64,000 bases of DNA from Hymenopus coronatus (lineage: Eukaryota > Arthropoda > Insecta > Mantodea > Hymenopodidae). This document shows, piece after piece, positions 38,301-52,800 of the stretch. The notes below the pieces were generated by a model. It worked only from the letters and a program-made list of their open reading frames with translations. It made no database searches and had not been told where the DNA came from. Within the stretch, counting starts at the first letter, position 1. Each line of letters opens with the position of its first letter. The stretch spans positions 435,724,259-435,788,258 of the forward strand of contig CM060900.1 in the NCBI GenBank assembly GCA_030762935.1, written 5' to 3'. The translations under genes were made by a program, and so were the position numbers.

Positions 38301-41300
38301 CTGAAATTACAGATTTGAGACTTTGGGGTATTTTTTTTTTTTATTTAGGACATATTATAAAACTAAATTTAATATTTAGCACTGCCTTCTAATGCTAATA
38401 AGACATATACAAAATAGTTATAAGAATGAAATTAGCATTCTCGTTACCTTTGTCATAAGTAGGGAAACTAAATACTGAAGGAACCGTGTCAGGGTTTAGC
38501 ATCATCTTGCCTTTATTCTCATGGAAACACATTTTGGCAAAATGCACTGAGTATAGCATGTGATATTTCGATGGCACAATTTTGTTAGTCTCAGAGCATC
38601 TGATGACTTACTTAATAATTCTAGTTTATGAGGAACCTAAAATAAATCATCATTCGCTTAGTGACCAAGGAAACTCACGAGAATAAATCGGAATGAATTT
38701 GGAATACGAATGTTACAACTTATTCTTTCTAATGGAAAGTGATCTTGGAATCATTTTTCTGGTGGTTGGTACAGTTATGCAGCATAGAAGTGCACCATGT
38801 TAATTATTAAACCCTAATACCCTTAAACCACCTCACTTTTAAAGCCTTTTAAGCATACTGAACATACGGCAAAAAGCATGATAGCCCTTCACCTACCGAT
38901 GCGCGAGAGTTTTCAATTAGCGACAGCACACCAGCGCCACCGGTGAGTCTAGGTAATATAATTCCAAGGTCTTTGTACGAACCATAGTGCTTCAATGGTG
39001 CACATTTTGGTAAACTCTACCATCGATGTAAACACAAAAAATGGCAGAACTAGAAGAGGCAAATGTGAACAGAAATGTGAAAAGTATTGAAAATTATCAG
39101 AAAAGGAAGTGTAATCCACATCACTGGTGTAAAGAATTTGGGAAGAAGACAAAATCTTGGGGAAGCATATTAAAACCATAAGGGTACTGCTAAAATGCCA
39201 AAATTGCCAGATTCAAATTGTGATTGTGTGAGAAAATGTTTAGTTAATGTACCTGTGGATACGTGGGAGAAACTATTTCCTGATTTTTGGAATATGGAGA
39301 AGCATGAATTACAACATACATACATTTTCGGTTGTGTGAATATTAATCCTATTAAAAGAAGATACATAGATCATCCAGAAAACAGCAGGAGGCAGGCTAC
39401 TAACATCTACAGAGTTACTGTTGGTGAAATGGACATGCCAATCTGTAAGAAGACTTTTCTGGCAATCTTTGGTATAAGCAGCAGGCAACTGTCTCAAGTA
39501 ATTCAGCAGAAGAAAACATGGTTCTCCTCAGGTATCGTTTTTAATTTTTATCCTATGCGAAGCTATGAGACAGTGATGGCATTTTGTTTTGCAATCTTGG
39601 TATTATAGTAAATCCCAGGTTTTAAATAGTGGAACAATTATTGTTTATATCAGAAAGGTGGACAGATGAGGAAAACGCAACAATCAACCAAATGTGCAGT
39701 GAGGACCTTTTTTTTTTGGGTAGTGTTTAATGCCTGCTCCTACTACTGTGACACTGCAGGTGATCGACACTTGCAATACATGGAATGAAGATGGAGCACC
39801 AGTGGAATGCAAAGGGGGGGGACCCTGAGAACCTGAAGAATACCCACCCCTGCGCTGCTTTGTCCACCACAAATTTCCCATCACTTGGAGTTGAACCTGG
39901 GCTCTCTACCACTTGGCCACGGTACAGTCATGAAGATGAGGATCTAGATTTTGCACGGGCTCACATAAACAAGTTTCCTTACTCAATCAAGTCACTATTC
40001 CAGGAAGAGAAATCTAAACATGAATTACCTTATTGGAGAACTAAATATATTATTTGTATCATGATAAGTGAAAAGATAGCAATAAGCAACCTCTTAGCCT
40101 TGGCATGTATCGAAAAAAACCTCTTAAGTTTTTCAGTATTAGCTTTGCAGCACTGCATAATAATGCCATATAAAATTTGTGTTCATGTTAAAGTAGCAAT
40201 TGCAGCAGAGAAACACTTTAAAAAGAAGAGAGAACTAGAATATAAGTTTACCATTCATGCTAAACAGGCTAATAGTGCCTATGAAAATATATAAAATATG
40301 ATTCTGAATTTACAAAGATTAGTGATAGTATACTGGTTATTGCTTTTGATATGCAACAGTGTCTGCCAACTCCCCATTTATCTGCAGGACAGACATTTTA
40401 TAAACATCAACTTTGGATCCATGATTTTTGTGTACATAAATGAACTTGAGTGTACATACTCAAATATACTATGTTGTTAGCAACAATTTAATAAAAACAT
40501 AAAATATAGTAACTAATGTAACACAAACTCATATTCTTGTTTATGCAATAAATCTAAAATATGCTCATAGTTATAGGTTAATATGTATGTTTAATTCAAA
40601 GTCAGAAATATAGACAAAGTAAAATAGTAGGAAACTGAAACCTGCTGCTAATTTCCTCATTCAGCAAGCGTGTGATATTCTGCAATCAAACTCACATGTG
40701 CAAGCTGTCAGCCATCTTTAATTTAATAGTTTCCTTGCAAACAGATGGCAGCACAAAATTAAAATTCTTGTTTTCATAAACTAGAATGTTTATTTGCAGT
40801 GTCCCAGTATGTAAACATTTGGAAGATGAGAATTTGTTTTTATATACTTTGTCATACTTTACAGGGAATTGCCCAATAATTATGTAACAATATGTATGTG
40901 GTCTGAGGAAATTGCTAGGAGGGTAGAAGATGACATTATTTTATGTGTTAAGCATTATATAGGGACAATCCCTGATGAAGTACGTCACATGATTGCTTAT
41001 TCTGACTCATGTTTTGGGCAAAAGAAGAATTTTTCCTTGGTTAGTATCTGGATGTGTCTGAAACAATCTGGCACATTTGTTATTGTAGAACATATATATT
41101 AAGTACCTGGTCATACATTTTTGCCTTGTGAGCATACTCCAGCCTTATAGAGCAAAAAGATGCAAATAACTTACATTTATGTTGCAGATGAGTGGTTGGA
41201 GCCAGTGTTTAAAAAAAAAAAGGATAAAGTATCCTTTTCATGTTATCTAAATAACAACTAATATATTTATCTCTGCAAAGCCTCTTCTTGATAAAGTACA

Positions 41301-44300
41301 GGAAAGAAAAGTGTTAGAATCTGGGAAAAAGGTACTGTTGAGCAAGGTGATATTGCATGACAGCATTTAAAGACCACATTTTTAAGCTATATTTTAAATA
41401 CATTTATGGTGATACTGAAGATTATGACACTTTGGACATTAGAAGGAAAAAATTTGGTAAACCATCCCTTAGTTAAGTGACATTTCCTCCAAAATACAAA
41501 TGGCCAAGACTTAAAAATCCTACAAAATTAACGGACTTACATGTTCTGATGAATTATATTTCACCAATTTATCATAAGTACTATAAAAGTCTTGAATTTA
41601 CCGCAGACATTCAGAGTATTACTAATGGAGCATTTTTTGATCAGCCTGATTACAGCTAAAAATTTGTTTCTTAACGTTTCTAACTGAAATACTTATTGAA
41701 AAGTGTAATAATCCAGAGTGTGCTATGTTTAGAAAGGCCAAAAGACATATTTAATTATTGGTTTTACCTGAAACATAAATGTAAAATATATTTAGAAAAA
41801 GACTTGAATAAATGCAGTTTTCACTTTAGTTTCCTTATTTTTATTAATGTTATTACATCAGTCCAGTTTTTGGGGTTTATTAACGACAAAACTGATGTAC
41901 TCTTAAAACCTATATCCTCAGAAATTAAAAAAATAATTTTAATATTTTTTCAGCCTCATTCACAAAACATTATTCTCTATTTTTAGAAAATGTTGGTTAC
42001 CCGTTTTTCTGGGCATGTCTTCATATATATAGATATTGCAAAATATCAGTTGAATTTAATTACTTTACTATTACAGTATTCATGCTTACTTGTCATATGG
42101 TTTGCAGCCCCACATGTGTGCAGCACTATTCACCAGCCATGTCATGTTGAGTGTAAATGCATAGCGGAACATGGCAACCACAAACCAAGCATTCGTATAG
42201 CTTTCACCCCAGCAGTAAACTGGAATGAGTGTTGGTATCACAAAACAGAATAGAGGCATCAGGATCAGATAGTACCTGAAAGGATGAAAGAATATATTTA
42301 ATGATTATTGAATCCTGGTTGTAAAGAGGTGATTTATATTTTGCTTGAGAAGTGTTATGACAGAACAGGTATACACAACAATATCAGCTTGATGGAGTTA
42401 AAGGTATAGCTGTAAAAGACAATGATGATGATAATTTAAGTGGTGAGGAGAATGAATGGTAGAATGGACGTTAAGAGGTTGTAATGAAATTTGGAGTCAA
42501 TACTTTGGAATGGTCTTTTTTCAACACCTACACATGCATGAAAAAAACTACATGACAACTGCTCAATCAATTTAGCTGTTAGTAATGATGATGGATGATG
42601 ATGCATTGGTTGCACAATGGGTACAGAAAACTGTAGGAACAGGTGAGGAATTTGGGTAAACATTGCAGGGCTCAATTCTCGGGGAAAGCTAATACAGAAT
42701 ATTTAGCAGGATATTTTATATTTTAAATGTCTGTCATGCCATTCATATAAATTTTTTGAAAGATATATATATAAACAAAAAATAATCTTATGAACATAAT
42801 CTGAACATATTTGTAATTGAAGATTTAGTTCTCCTGGCAGAGAATTTAATCAAGAGATTAAAACTTACCAGTTAGTTCCAATAAGCTCTGTCAGCACTCG
42901 AGTACAGAATTACCACTTTCTTTAATAATGCAAACAAAAGATAAGATTCAAGACACCATACTGGCATTGGTTATTTATAAAATGTAACATATGTTCTGTA
43001 TTTGTATGAAACGAGGTTTATCTAATGAATTCAAATTTTGAGTTTGCATTTATCAGGGCTATTCAATGAATAGATTATAATAAAGTAGCTAATTAATAGG
43101 CGTTAATGTCAAACAGAGCACTAAATCAGATATTTTAAATATCAGCTCTGTGTAAAGTTCCACAGAAGGTATGCTGTTTAAAAACAAATTACTATTTTAT
43201 GTAAAAGAGATAATGAGAATATGCACAAACTAAGAAAAATTAAAATCTGATAATGAGTGACTATTAATGACTCATGTTTTGGAAACAAGGACAGTGACCA
43301 CAAAAACACAATGAATGATGGAAACAAACAAAATGAAGAGTTCCAAGGAAAACAGCTGGAAAGACATTATATGACTGAATAAGAAATAAAGCTATTTAAG
43401 ATATGCATAAGACTCAGCCAGTGACAGAATGAATTGCCAGAAGGAGGAAACAATGGAATGTATGCCTATCCAGGATGTTGGAGGAAAGTATTGCATGAAT
43501 GCTAAGGGACAACACCCTAGAGGGAAAAGAAGTCCAGGATAGCCGAAGAGAAGATGGGAGAAGGCTTGAACCCATTGAACAGGCAAGAGCACCTAATACA
43601 CGGAGCACAAGAACAACTATACACAACTAGAAATGATTCCAAGTAACCTAATTCATCGCTAATAGGTAAATTATACATATAATTTGATGGCTTATTTGAC
43701 TCATTGTCAGCATTCTCAAACTAATGCAGCTTCTTCTCAGTGGTGTTTAAAGGTGTTGGTTTTGAATGTTTGGAAGGGATGGGAAAATGTTGTTTAAATG
43801 AAAAGACTAAAATTATATTAACATCATTAAAACATAGTAGATATATATTTCGGGCATCCAAAAATCGCAGAATTTGCCAATTTTAAATTGTGAAACAATG
43901 TAAAAATTGGGTTTTATACAAAATACTGTACTTGGCACATTTTCGAACAATATGATTTATCCAGGTAAAAAATGACAAAGTTTACCAACATGATGGCACT
44001 GATATAGTACTACAAATACTTTACAGCAGAATAAGTACTGTATTTATCGGATACAAGACAATGTCTTTTCCAAATGTTCAGAAGTGAGGATCATATACGC
44101 TTTCTGAATAGCATGCAGCAAAAAGCAAGTTTCAAATTTTGCGGGTACAGTAGTGGCGAACCCCGGGGGAAATGATAATGCTTACCACCAAGGTCATAAC
44201 CTATGTGGCAGATTTTGTGCCTTCATTTCATTTTTAACAGTCTTATAAGCATTCTCATTACTAAAAACATTTCTCTCCGAGACTGTATAAGCTTTCGTAT

Positions 44301-47300
44301 TATTAAAAACATTTCTCTCTGAGACTGTAATAAAAATAGAGGTGTTTCTTTCACATCAGTGGTTGTTAGCTCCACATTTCCTTCCTCCTGCATCAAATAT
44401 ATTTCCATTCGCCCCTCTGTTTCTCTATACTACTAACAATGTGAATTTATTTGCAAATTCAAATTATGTAAAACTACAGTAATGCTTATTACAACATTGT
44501 GTTATATTCAGTTGTATTGTCTAAACAGAAAATTATATTCGTCATCATTACAGCTAAGCCATCACAATCATGCACGGACATAGCAGTACATTTCCATTAT
44601 TCTCCATCTTTCTCCTGCTCACAATGCAAGTATCTGCGCATTGGAATTAGGTTTCCCCCCCCCCCTTCAGTGATGCATTATATTTGATTTGCTGACTAAA
44701 TAGAAAATTGTATCCATCATCAGAACAGATATGCCACTGCTGCTGTGGTCACATTCTCCCACTGCACACTTACCATACATTTCTGACTTCCCTCTCTGCC
44801 TTTCTACTGCACAAAATGTGAACTTCTGTACAAATTTGAATGATTAAGTTGGGTAAAACGTTTTACAAATGGTGTGCTATATCAGATATGTCCATTTCAT
44901 TGTAACAGTGTTGCACTGCTGCTGCTGCCATTTTCATTACCTCTGATCACATAAACAGGTACCAGTATATAATTTCCATTCTCCCTCTTCTGTACCCACA
45001 TGTGAATTTCTGTACAAATTCCAATTAAGTAAAATAAGAAAAAAATACTTAATCATCTTAAGTGTCCCTTAGTTTGTTCAAGTATACGACAAAAGTTATC
45101 TTGTTTTAAAGATTCTTTACAACATGTACCACGAAATGGCGAGAAAATGTTCTGCGTTGGTTTACCTCAACGAATCGAAGGTCTGACCTCAACTATTATT
45201 TGACAATGGTCTGCTGAGAAGAAGAATGTTGTGCTCTGAATGCAATGCTATCTTGCACCCCATTAAGAGAGGGGACTGTATTTATACCGAGTTTTACTGC
45301 AGGCAGAAGAATGTTAAAGTAGAGCCATACTCTTGTGACTTTTGTACAATAAATAATAAGTCATTTTATTATTCTCATTATTTTTATATTATAATTTTAT
45401 TTTAGAACTGGACATAAAAAAGTCGCACTAACGTGTGAGCAAAGGAAGATGGTTCAAGTGGGCAAAGTTATTACCTGAGCAAATTCATTTCCTCATACAC
45501 TGGTTTGCATTAAAGCAGTCATGTGGGGTGACAATAATGGAGTGTTTGGATGGAGACCAATGTGTGTGAGTTCGCGGACAGTATCTGATTGGTTTGGTTA
45601 CTCTATGAAGTGTGCATGGTCTCTAAGAATATCAAATACACTCCGAGAGGGAAACTTGGAGGTCCTGGCCACATCATTCAAATTGACGAATGTAAAATAG
45701 GACAACGTAAATTTCATTGGGGGCACATTGTAGAGGGAAATTGCGACCTTGGGATGTTAGATGTGGAAACAAATGAGATGACGATATGTCCAAATAATAA
45801 TAATAGGATGCAAACGTGCTCTACAATTTAACTGAGAGCATGTAGAGGTCACCAACACAATACATATGGATGCCTGGAGGATTTGCTGCCACCTGGCTGT
45901 AAGTCATTCTGTGTATTTTGTAGATTTACTGACAAATGTGCACACCAATAATATTGAATCTTGCTGGCGAGTTCTACAGATCTCCCTATCCAGGGGCAGC
46001 ATTTGACACCAACATTTAGATGCTCACATTTGCCAACATTTGTGGCATATCGACACCAAAAATCACTTAGCAGACCCTTTACAGGAACTTGAAGACATTA
46101 GGCAGCTGTACCCTGTGGTGTAGAGATTAGGTTTAGGCTAGGCCTTAGTTAACGAGTGACTAAAGTGTTAGTGTACGTAGCTAGAAATTTAGAGACAAAC
46201 AGTGTACATGGTTATATAGTTAGTACAATATCAAGTCTTCGTAATTTGGTGACAAATTGTATAGCTAGTGTAATTACCTTAAGTTATGCATTAAAAATGG
46301 ATGATATGGCTGCACTGCAATTCTTCAGAATGGCTACCTGTGCTGTAAGTAAATAAAGAATTTTAAACCCTAAGTTACGTTAAGAAAATGTTTTCCTGAA
46401 CGAGAGCATAGTAAAAACTGGTTTGCAAACCATATTACATAAAAAAATGGAAAGATAAACTTCAAACAAATGTTCTGCTCACGTTAAAATCCCATATCAC
46501 ATATTAGAAAGAAGAGCCCTTCTTTTTATATGCATGCTATGCTTAATTCCAAAACTTAGTTATGAAAATTGGGGGTCATCTTGCATTTTATGCCATTTTA
46601 TATTTGGATAAATTATGTATTCATCAGTTGGCTGGCTAATTTTAAACATAGGTATATTGTGCAATTTCCTCATTGCCCTTTTCAATGTTGCTCCATATTT
46701 AGCAACATGTTGCTAAGGTATTTTGAACCAGTCCCAGTGCCAAGTTTTGTAAAATTTGATTTTCAGTTTTTTAACTTTTTGATATTTCTCTTTTAAGTTT
46801 AATAATTCGACTTAAGTCTGGGTGTGAAAAGACTTGGAGATCCAGTCCATAACAGGGTGGTCTAATGATGTATACCTACATAAAATATTAGCCAATGATG
46901 ATTCCCACAGATTAATCATCCAAGGTGATGACACACAAGTGGAGCTAGCACTGTTGCAAACTCTATTCATTATTCTTTTCATGAGAATTCAGTGCCTAGT
47001 GTACTCCAATTTTGGCCTTGCATCTGCTTCAATGTCGATATACGGGCACAACAAAAAATTATTGAATATTGGAAAGAGGAGATGTTCAAAAAAAGCTGCT
47101 AAACATATCTTTTAATCTTAAGAACACTGTGTTAAATGTTGTAAATGAAGGTGGTGTGAACACTGTCAACTGCTGCTTCTAGAATGCGGTCACAATTCTG
47201 AAAGCTGCAAGATGCATCAAGTTATAACGTTCAATTGAGAAGGTTGACATTGTGAAATGCCTACAGGCAATGAAATTAGATAACTCTGAATTTGCAGCTG

Positions 47301-49845
47301 CAGCACTACAAGCAGTATAGATTCTGTGTTCTGTGGAAGCAAACTCCAGCAAGCTAAATTGAACAAATGAAGAAATAAATAAAGGGGGAGAAAAATCTGT
47401 AGATTACCTTGAGCTGGTTTTGCATGTGCTTTGAAGTGCTGAGGAGAATTCACATTAAGGTATGAGACAATGGTCATAGATAATTTTAATTACATCTCAT
47501 CTTTGGTTTTTCACATCAACTATAAATTAAATTGAAATTTAGTTGAGTCGATTTTGTAACACTACATCACTTACTTTTTTTATTTCGGAAAACATGTTTC
47601 AGAAGCCATGTGCTTCCATTGTCAATTCCTTTGGTCGACTGCCGGCATCGCTTGCTGTGGTGGTTGTCTCTGTCCCTGGTGGTGGTTTGATGAACCTCTG
47701 AATGAGTAGATCGCCTGGCGGGATTTCAAAATTGAAAACACGGTTCTTGTTTTTCCAAATATATATGTTTTACCAAACTTTTAATTCTGTCTTCCTTGTG
47801 ATGTTTTTGAGGATTTTTGGGCTTCTATTTATGGTGTGTTTCTCTTTCCAAAAATGCCAAGCTTCTGAAGATTTGTCTTCTTGTTTGAGTTTAATATTTC
47901 TGTGGTGTTCTTTTGCCCTTGTTTTTATATTTCTTTTTGTTTGGCCGATGTAGATTTTTTCACAGTCATTACAGCTGAACTGATATATTCCTGGTTTGTT
48001 TTCTTGTGGGATATCATCTTTTTAATTTAGAATTTAAAATGTTTTTTATAGAATAATTGTTTTTAGGGGCTACAATTATGTTATGTCGTTTGAAGATCCT
48101 CTGGAATTTGTAGAAAGTTGTACGGTGGTATGTAAACTTCTTGTAGATCTTGTTTTCTTTCTGGTTTTGAGTGAGTGTGCTGAATTCTTTAATTCTCTTT
48201 CTATTTTTGGCCTTATTAACTTTTTTGTACACCAGTTCTGCCCGAAATCCATTCTCTGTAGCTATGTCCAATATTTTAGTAAGTTCACATTGGTATTCTG
48301 TTTTGCCCATTGGTACATTTACCAATCTGTGTGTAAGGCTGTTGAGTAAAGCATGCTGATCGGGAATGGGATTGTAACTCTTTTGTTTTATATAGCTGTT
48401 GGTGTGGGTAGGTTTTCTGTAGATGCCAAATGTAAGGTGATTATTAGTTTTGATGATTTTTAGGTCGAGGAATGGTAGTTGTCCATCACATTCCTTCTCT
48501 ATTGTGAACTTTATAGACTTTTCTTGCATATTTAGGAGTTTTAGTGCATCTTCTAGGTGTTTTTCTGGGACTATTGCAAAGATGTCGTCTACATAGCGGT
48601 ACCATATTTTGAACATCCAGGGGAATGCCTTTTTAATCCTAGTTTCCATAGTGCTCATGAAGAGATCTGCTAATATTGGTGACAGCGGGCTGCCCATAGC
48701 TAAACCAGATGTTTGTTTGTAATATTTCCCGTTAAATGTGAAAAAATTTTGACTTAACCACAGATTTGTTAATATGATGTATTCTCGGACTTCTTCTGTT
48801 GTTTTCCCTATTGCAACTGACCAATCCCACATCAAAAGCTGGTTACTTGCAATAGGGAAAACAACAGAAGAAGTCCGAGAATACACCATATTAACGAATC
48901 TGTGCATGCAAATATTATAACAATGATATAGTGGTGTTGGCAAACTCTCCCTCCATCCCACCTTTCTTTCCATCTATGAAAGGTGGCCAGCTAAAGCGGG
49001 ATATGGGGAAACAATTAAAGAAGTGAGCTGTGAGGACCAATACAAGGTAATATTTTTCAATATCTTGACAAGCTGTACTATATCAATGGGCCTGTCACCC
49101 TCACATGTTTTTCCAATTGCAGCACTTTTGTCAGACCTAACTCAGGAAAACAGAGCAATTGTGATTTTTATTACTAAAGATAGATAGGCAGTCTAGTGAT
49201 TTTTATTACTGGATATAGGGATTCTTAATTTGCCTAATAGACACAAACTCAGAAGTAATCCATTTCAAAAATAGATGGGGGTATTTTATTTTTTATTTTC
49301 CTTTTAAATTTAAAGGTCTATTAAATGGGTAATTACAATTGTTATATTCAATTATTTATATTGTTAAGGATAACCTTCATTAAATCCTGAACAAAAATGC
49401 ATACATTAATCAGTCAAGTGGGAAAAAAAAATCCCATAGCTTCGTTTCAGCATATACCCCTGTTGTCCTACTGCTGCAGATATATGTATGTTCACATTCA
49501 ATCTTATATTCTTCCTTTGATAGTGTGTGAACTAATCTATGGGCTAGTGTGTTTAATGCTGCATGCTTGTTGTAATGGAGTTCTATTTGTTTTTATGTAG
49601 TTGTTTACTAAGTGTGGTTTAAAGTAAATTCTAAAGGTTGTTTAGTTCAGTTCTCTGATTACGTTCAAATCCCAGAGGTAAATGTTTTCTTCTATTTCCA
49701 CAGTGATCTTAATCTGTTATAAATTCTTTGGCTAATATAGCTAGGATGTTATCAATTTGTGCCATGTTTTGAATATCTGTGGGAATGATATGGTTGAATG
49801 ATATGTCAAAAATCTCATGTGAAAATTTACAATGAATCATGATGG

Positions 49846-49895
<50 letters not shown>

Positions 49896-52800
49896 CTATA
49901 TGGTTATTAGCGCCCTATAAAACATTAAATTAATCTTCGAGCTAAAATATCATGGTACTAATGTATCCCCAAAGTTAAAACATTAAAAATGGTCCAGTAT
50001 GTTAAAATAATTAATTAATTAACCATAAAATTAATCTTCTACCTAAAATATCATGGTCAAATGAATATTATGAAATTACTAATATATCCTCCAAAGTTAA
50101 ACCTTTAAGACATTCCGGTAGGTTAAAATAATGGATAAATTAATGATAAAATTAATCTTCTAGCTAAAATATCATGGTAAAATGAATATAACCTACTGAT
50201 ACATCCCCCCAAAGTTAAAACATTAAAAACAGTCCAGTAGGTTAAAATAAGGAATAAAACTACATACTGCTAAAGCTGTAAAAGGGAAATAAAATTATAT
50301 ATGGCCAATCGTAGGGCAGTCATGATAGGGGACTGCTATTCTTATATCAGAAGTTTGTTTGTATATTTGATTATATTGATTGATTATAAAATCAATCTCA
50401 TTTATACATAATTCTGTTCTTCCATTAATATTATCTGGATGTATATTTGGATTAACCTTTCCATAAGGCATTGTAGCATTCTAGGTATGGGTATGCTTTG
50501 ATATAGAGTTCGGGCATCAAAACAAACTACAGTGTCTCATGGTTTTAGTTCTATGTTTTGTATTTTGTTGAATTAGGTCTGTTTCATTTTTTAAGCTGGT
50601 GTATTTTAGTAATGTAACATATTTTTGTACAAGCCATTTTGAAAGTTTGTACGATTGGTCTCATGGAATTTCCTGTTTCATGAGTTTTTGAAAATGTATA
50701 TTATCTTGCTATTGTTGGATGTTCTGGTTTTAGTTTAGATTTCCTGTTCTTTGAAACTCATTTGGTTTCATTTATTGTGAGGTTAATTTTATGGATTCTT
50801 TTAGTGGATCTTTCTAGATAATATCCAGGTAAAATTATCTATTAGTGATGTTTCAGTGTTACTAATTTGAACTCAGAATGATTTCCAATTAAAATAAACA
50901 TAACAGTTACTAACAATTTGGAGAATATGTACACTTTCTCTAAACTAATAAATATGTAGCTTATTTTCAGTGAATCAAGAAATGGTGGTTCAGTACAATA
51001 ATCATTCCTTTGTTGTTGAAAACTTTGCCCTGAAAATGCAGGTCAACATTTAGAGCAGTTCCGATAAAACTGACAAAGACTTTGATTTTTTTATTCTTCT
51101 TTTTCTCTTTCGCTCCTTAAACCACTTCCTACAACTATAGCATGTCATAAAGTTAAGCAAGCATTGTAATTAGATTGCACTGATAGATATTTTGAAATTG
51201 AAATTCATAAATTGAAATATGAATAAAAAAAAAAAAGGTGGACAAGACTCGAACTTGAAAACTAAGGTTTCCTTTTACTCAAAAGCTAATGTTATAACCA
51301 TTGCTCCATACAGATACACTGGAAATGCCTCTTTGTGTTTGTGTGTTGTGCTTAGTAATAACATCATTAGCCAGTGGCGTACTGGCACTTTTGAATCACA
51401 GCTGTACCTTGAAATTTGAACAGACAGCCCATAGGTCTCCAGTCACAAATTACTTGTTTAAGACACCTCCTTATTCTCTGAAAATATTTTGGTGTAGTTT
51501 GTCAACACCCTGTATAGCAATTTGTATTTTCAATCAAAAATCATCCATCAGTTTCCCATGAAACATGTCGGGAAATATATGTTTGGCATCTAAAGCTTAA
51601 GGATTGCACAGCTGCATACACAATACTTGAGCACCTGCTGACAGAAACGTTGTAACCCTCATTTTTATATAATGCTGGGTTTTTGTGAATAAACATTGTA
51701 TGCAGTAATATTGAGGTATATATTGTTGGTCACCATGTACATTAAGCGCCTTTTTTCTCTTATTTTAATTTTGCCATGGGTCATTTGGGTACAGAAATAT
51801 GTAACAGTGGAGGAAGGAAGTCCTGTGTTTCTAAGTCCCAGTAAGTGTAAAGATATACATAGGAACAAAAACACAATATTAAGTATAGTAAATGGAAGAG
51901 GAACGAGAAGAAATGCAAACGAAATTCGGGGCAGCCATACTTATCCCACAATAAGAAGCCAGTACCTGGGAAAATTCCTACTGAACAGGTGGATGCAAAA
52001 ATACTGTAAGCCAATCTAACACTCAGTGTGATGCATACTATTATGTGTGTGTATTAGATTTTAATACAAAATCATAGCCTTTATCATCATATGCAATATA
52101 GTTAATGTTATATATCCTTCTTTATAGATTTCTACCTGTAAATGCAAACACAAATTCAGATCGCTAATTTCAAAGGACAACAAAATTATGTTTCAAGATT
52201 TCTACTATTTGGACTACAATGCAAGAATAAGACATTTAACTTCATTGTGCATTGAAATAACTAATATAAAATCCAAGGAGACTGAGGAGGCCATTTCATG
52301 CAGACACTGCGCTTTTAAGTACTTTTTGAGAAAAAATGGAGAACAAATTCAGATGTGTCAAAAAACCTTCTGCATGATATACGGAATCACTGCCAGAAGT
52401 CTCCAAGAGAAGATAAAATGTGGCATGCCTTTTGAAGTTAGAAAAGGTAAGAATGAGAATCGTCTGAAAAACTGCGGGATGACTTGAAGGATTTGATAAG
52501 TCACCTGAAAAGCTACCAAAACAAGAAAGTCACTACTCCAGACATAAGAATGAAAAGCTGTACCCGAGTTCCGATTTGAAGCTAGTAAACTTTATCAACT
52601 CTTTAAAAAAAAGAAGCCTACAGTATAGTGCAGTGAAGAGCATACAGAGGTATTTTCAGGAGAGAATATAATTTACACCTTGGAGTACCAGGAATGAACT
52701 CATGTGGGTATTGTGACAGGTGTTTCTTCAGTCAGCTGACAGTGAAAATAAAACTGACAGAAAGAAAATTGAAGAAGAGAAAAGCAAACTGTACCATTTC

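Noticed and set aside
46834..47340. Coding-like forward stretch after Merlin copy 1
   Set aside because: Looks codon-like for short runs, but no domain could be recognised and stops interrupt it.
48083..48359. Forward frames of 62 and 88 codons
   Set aside because: Antisense shadows of the Penelope reverse transcriptase.
48820..48973. N-terminal extension of the Penelope RT frame (from MERKVGW)
   Set aside because: It reads through the inverted duplicate and flanking DNA; the true RT similarity starts only at about 48,820.
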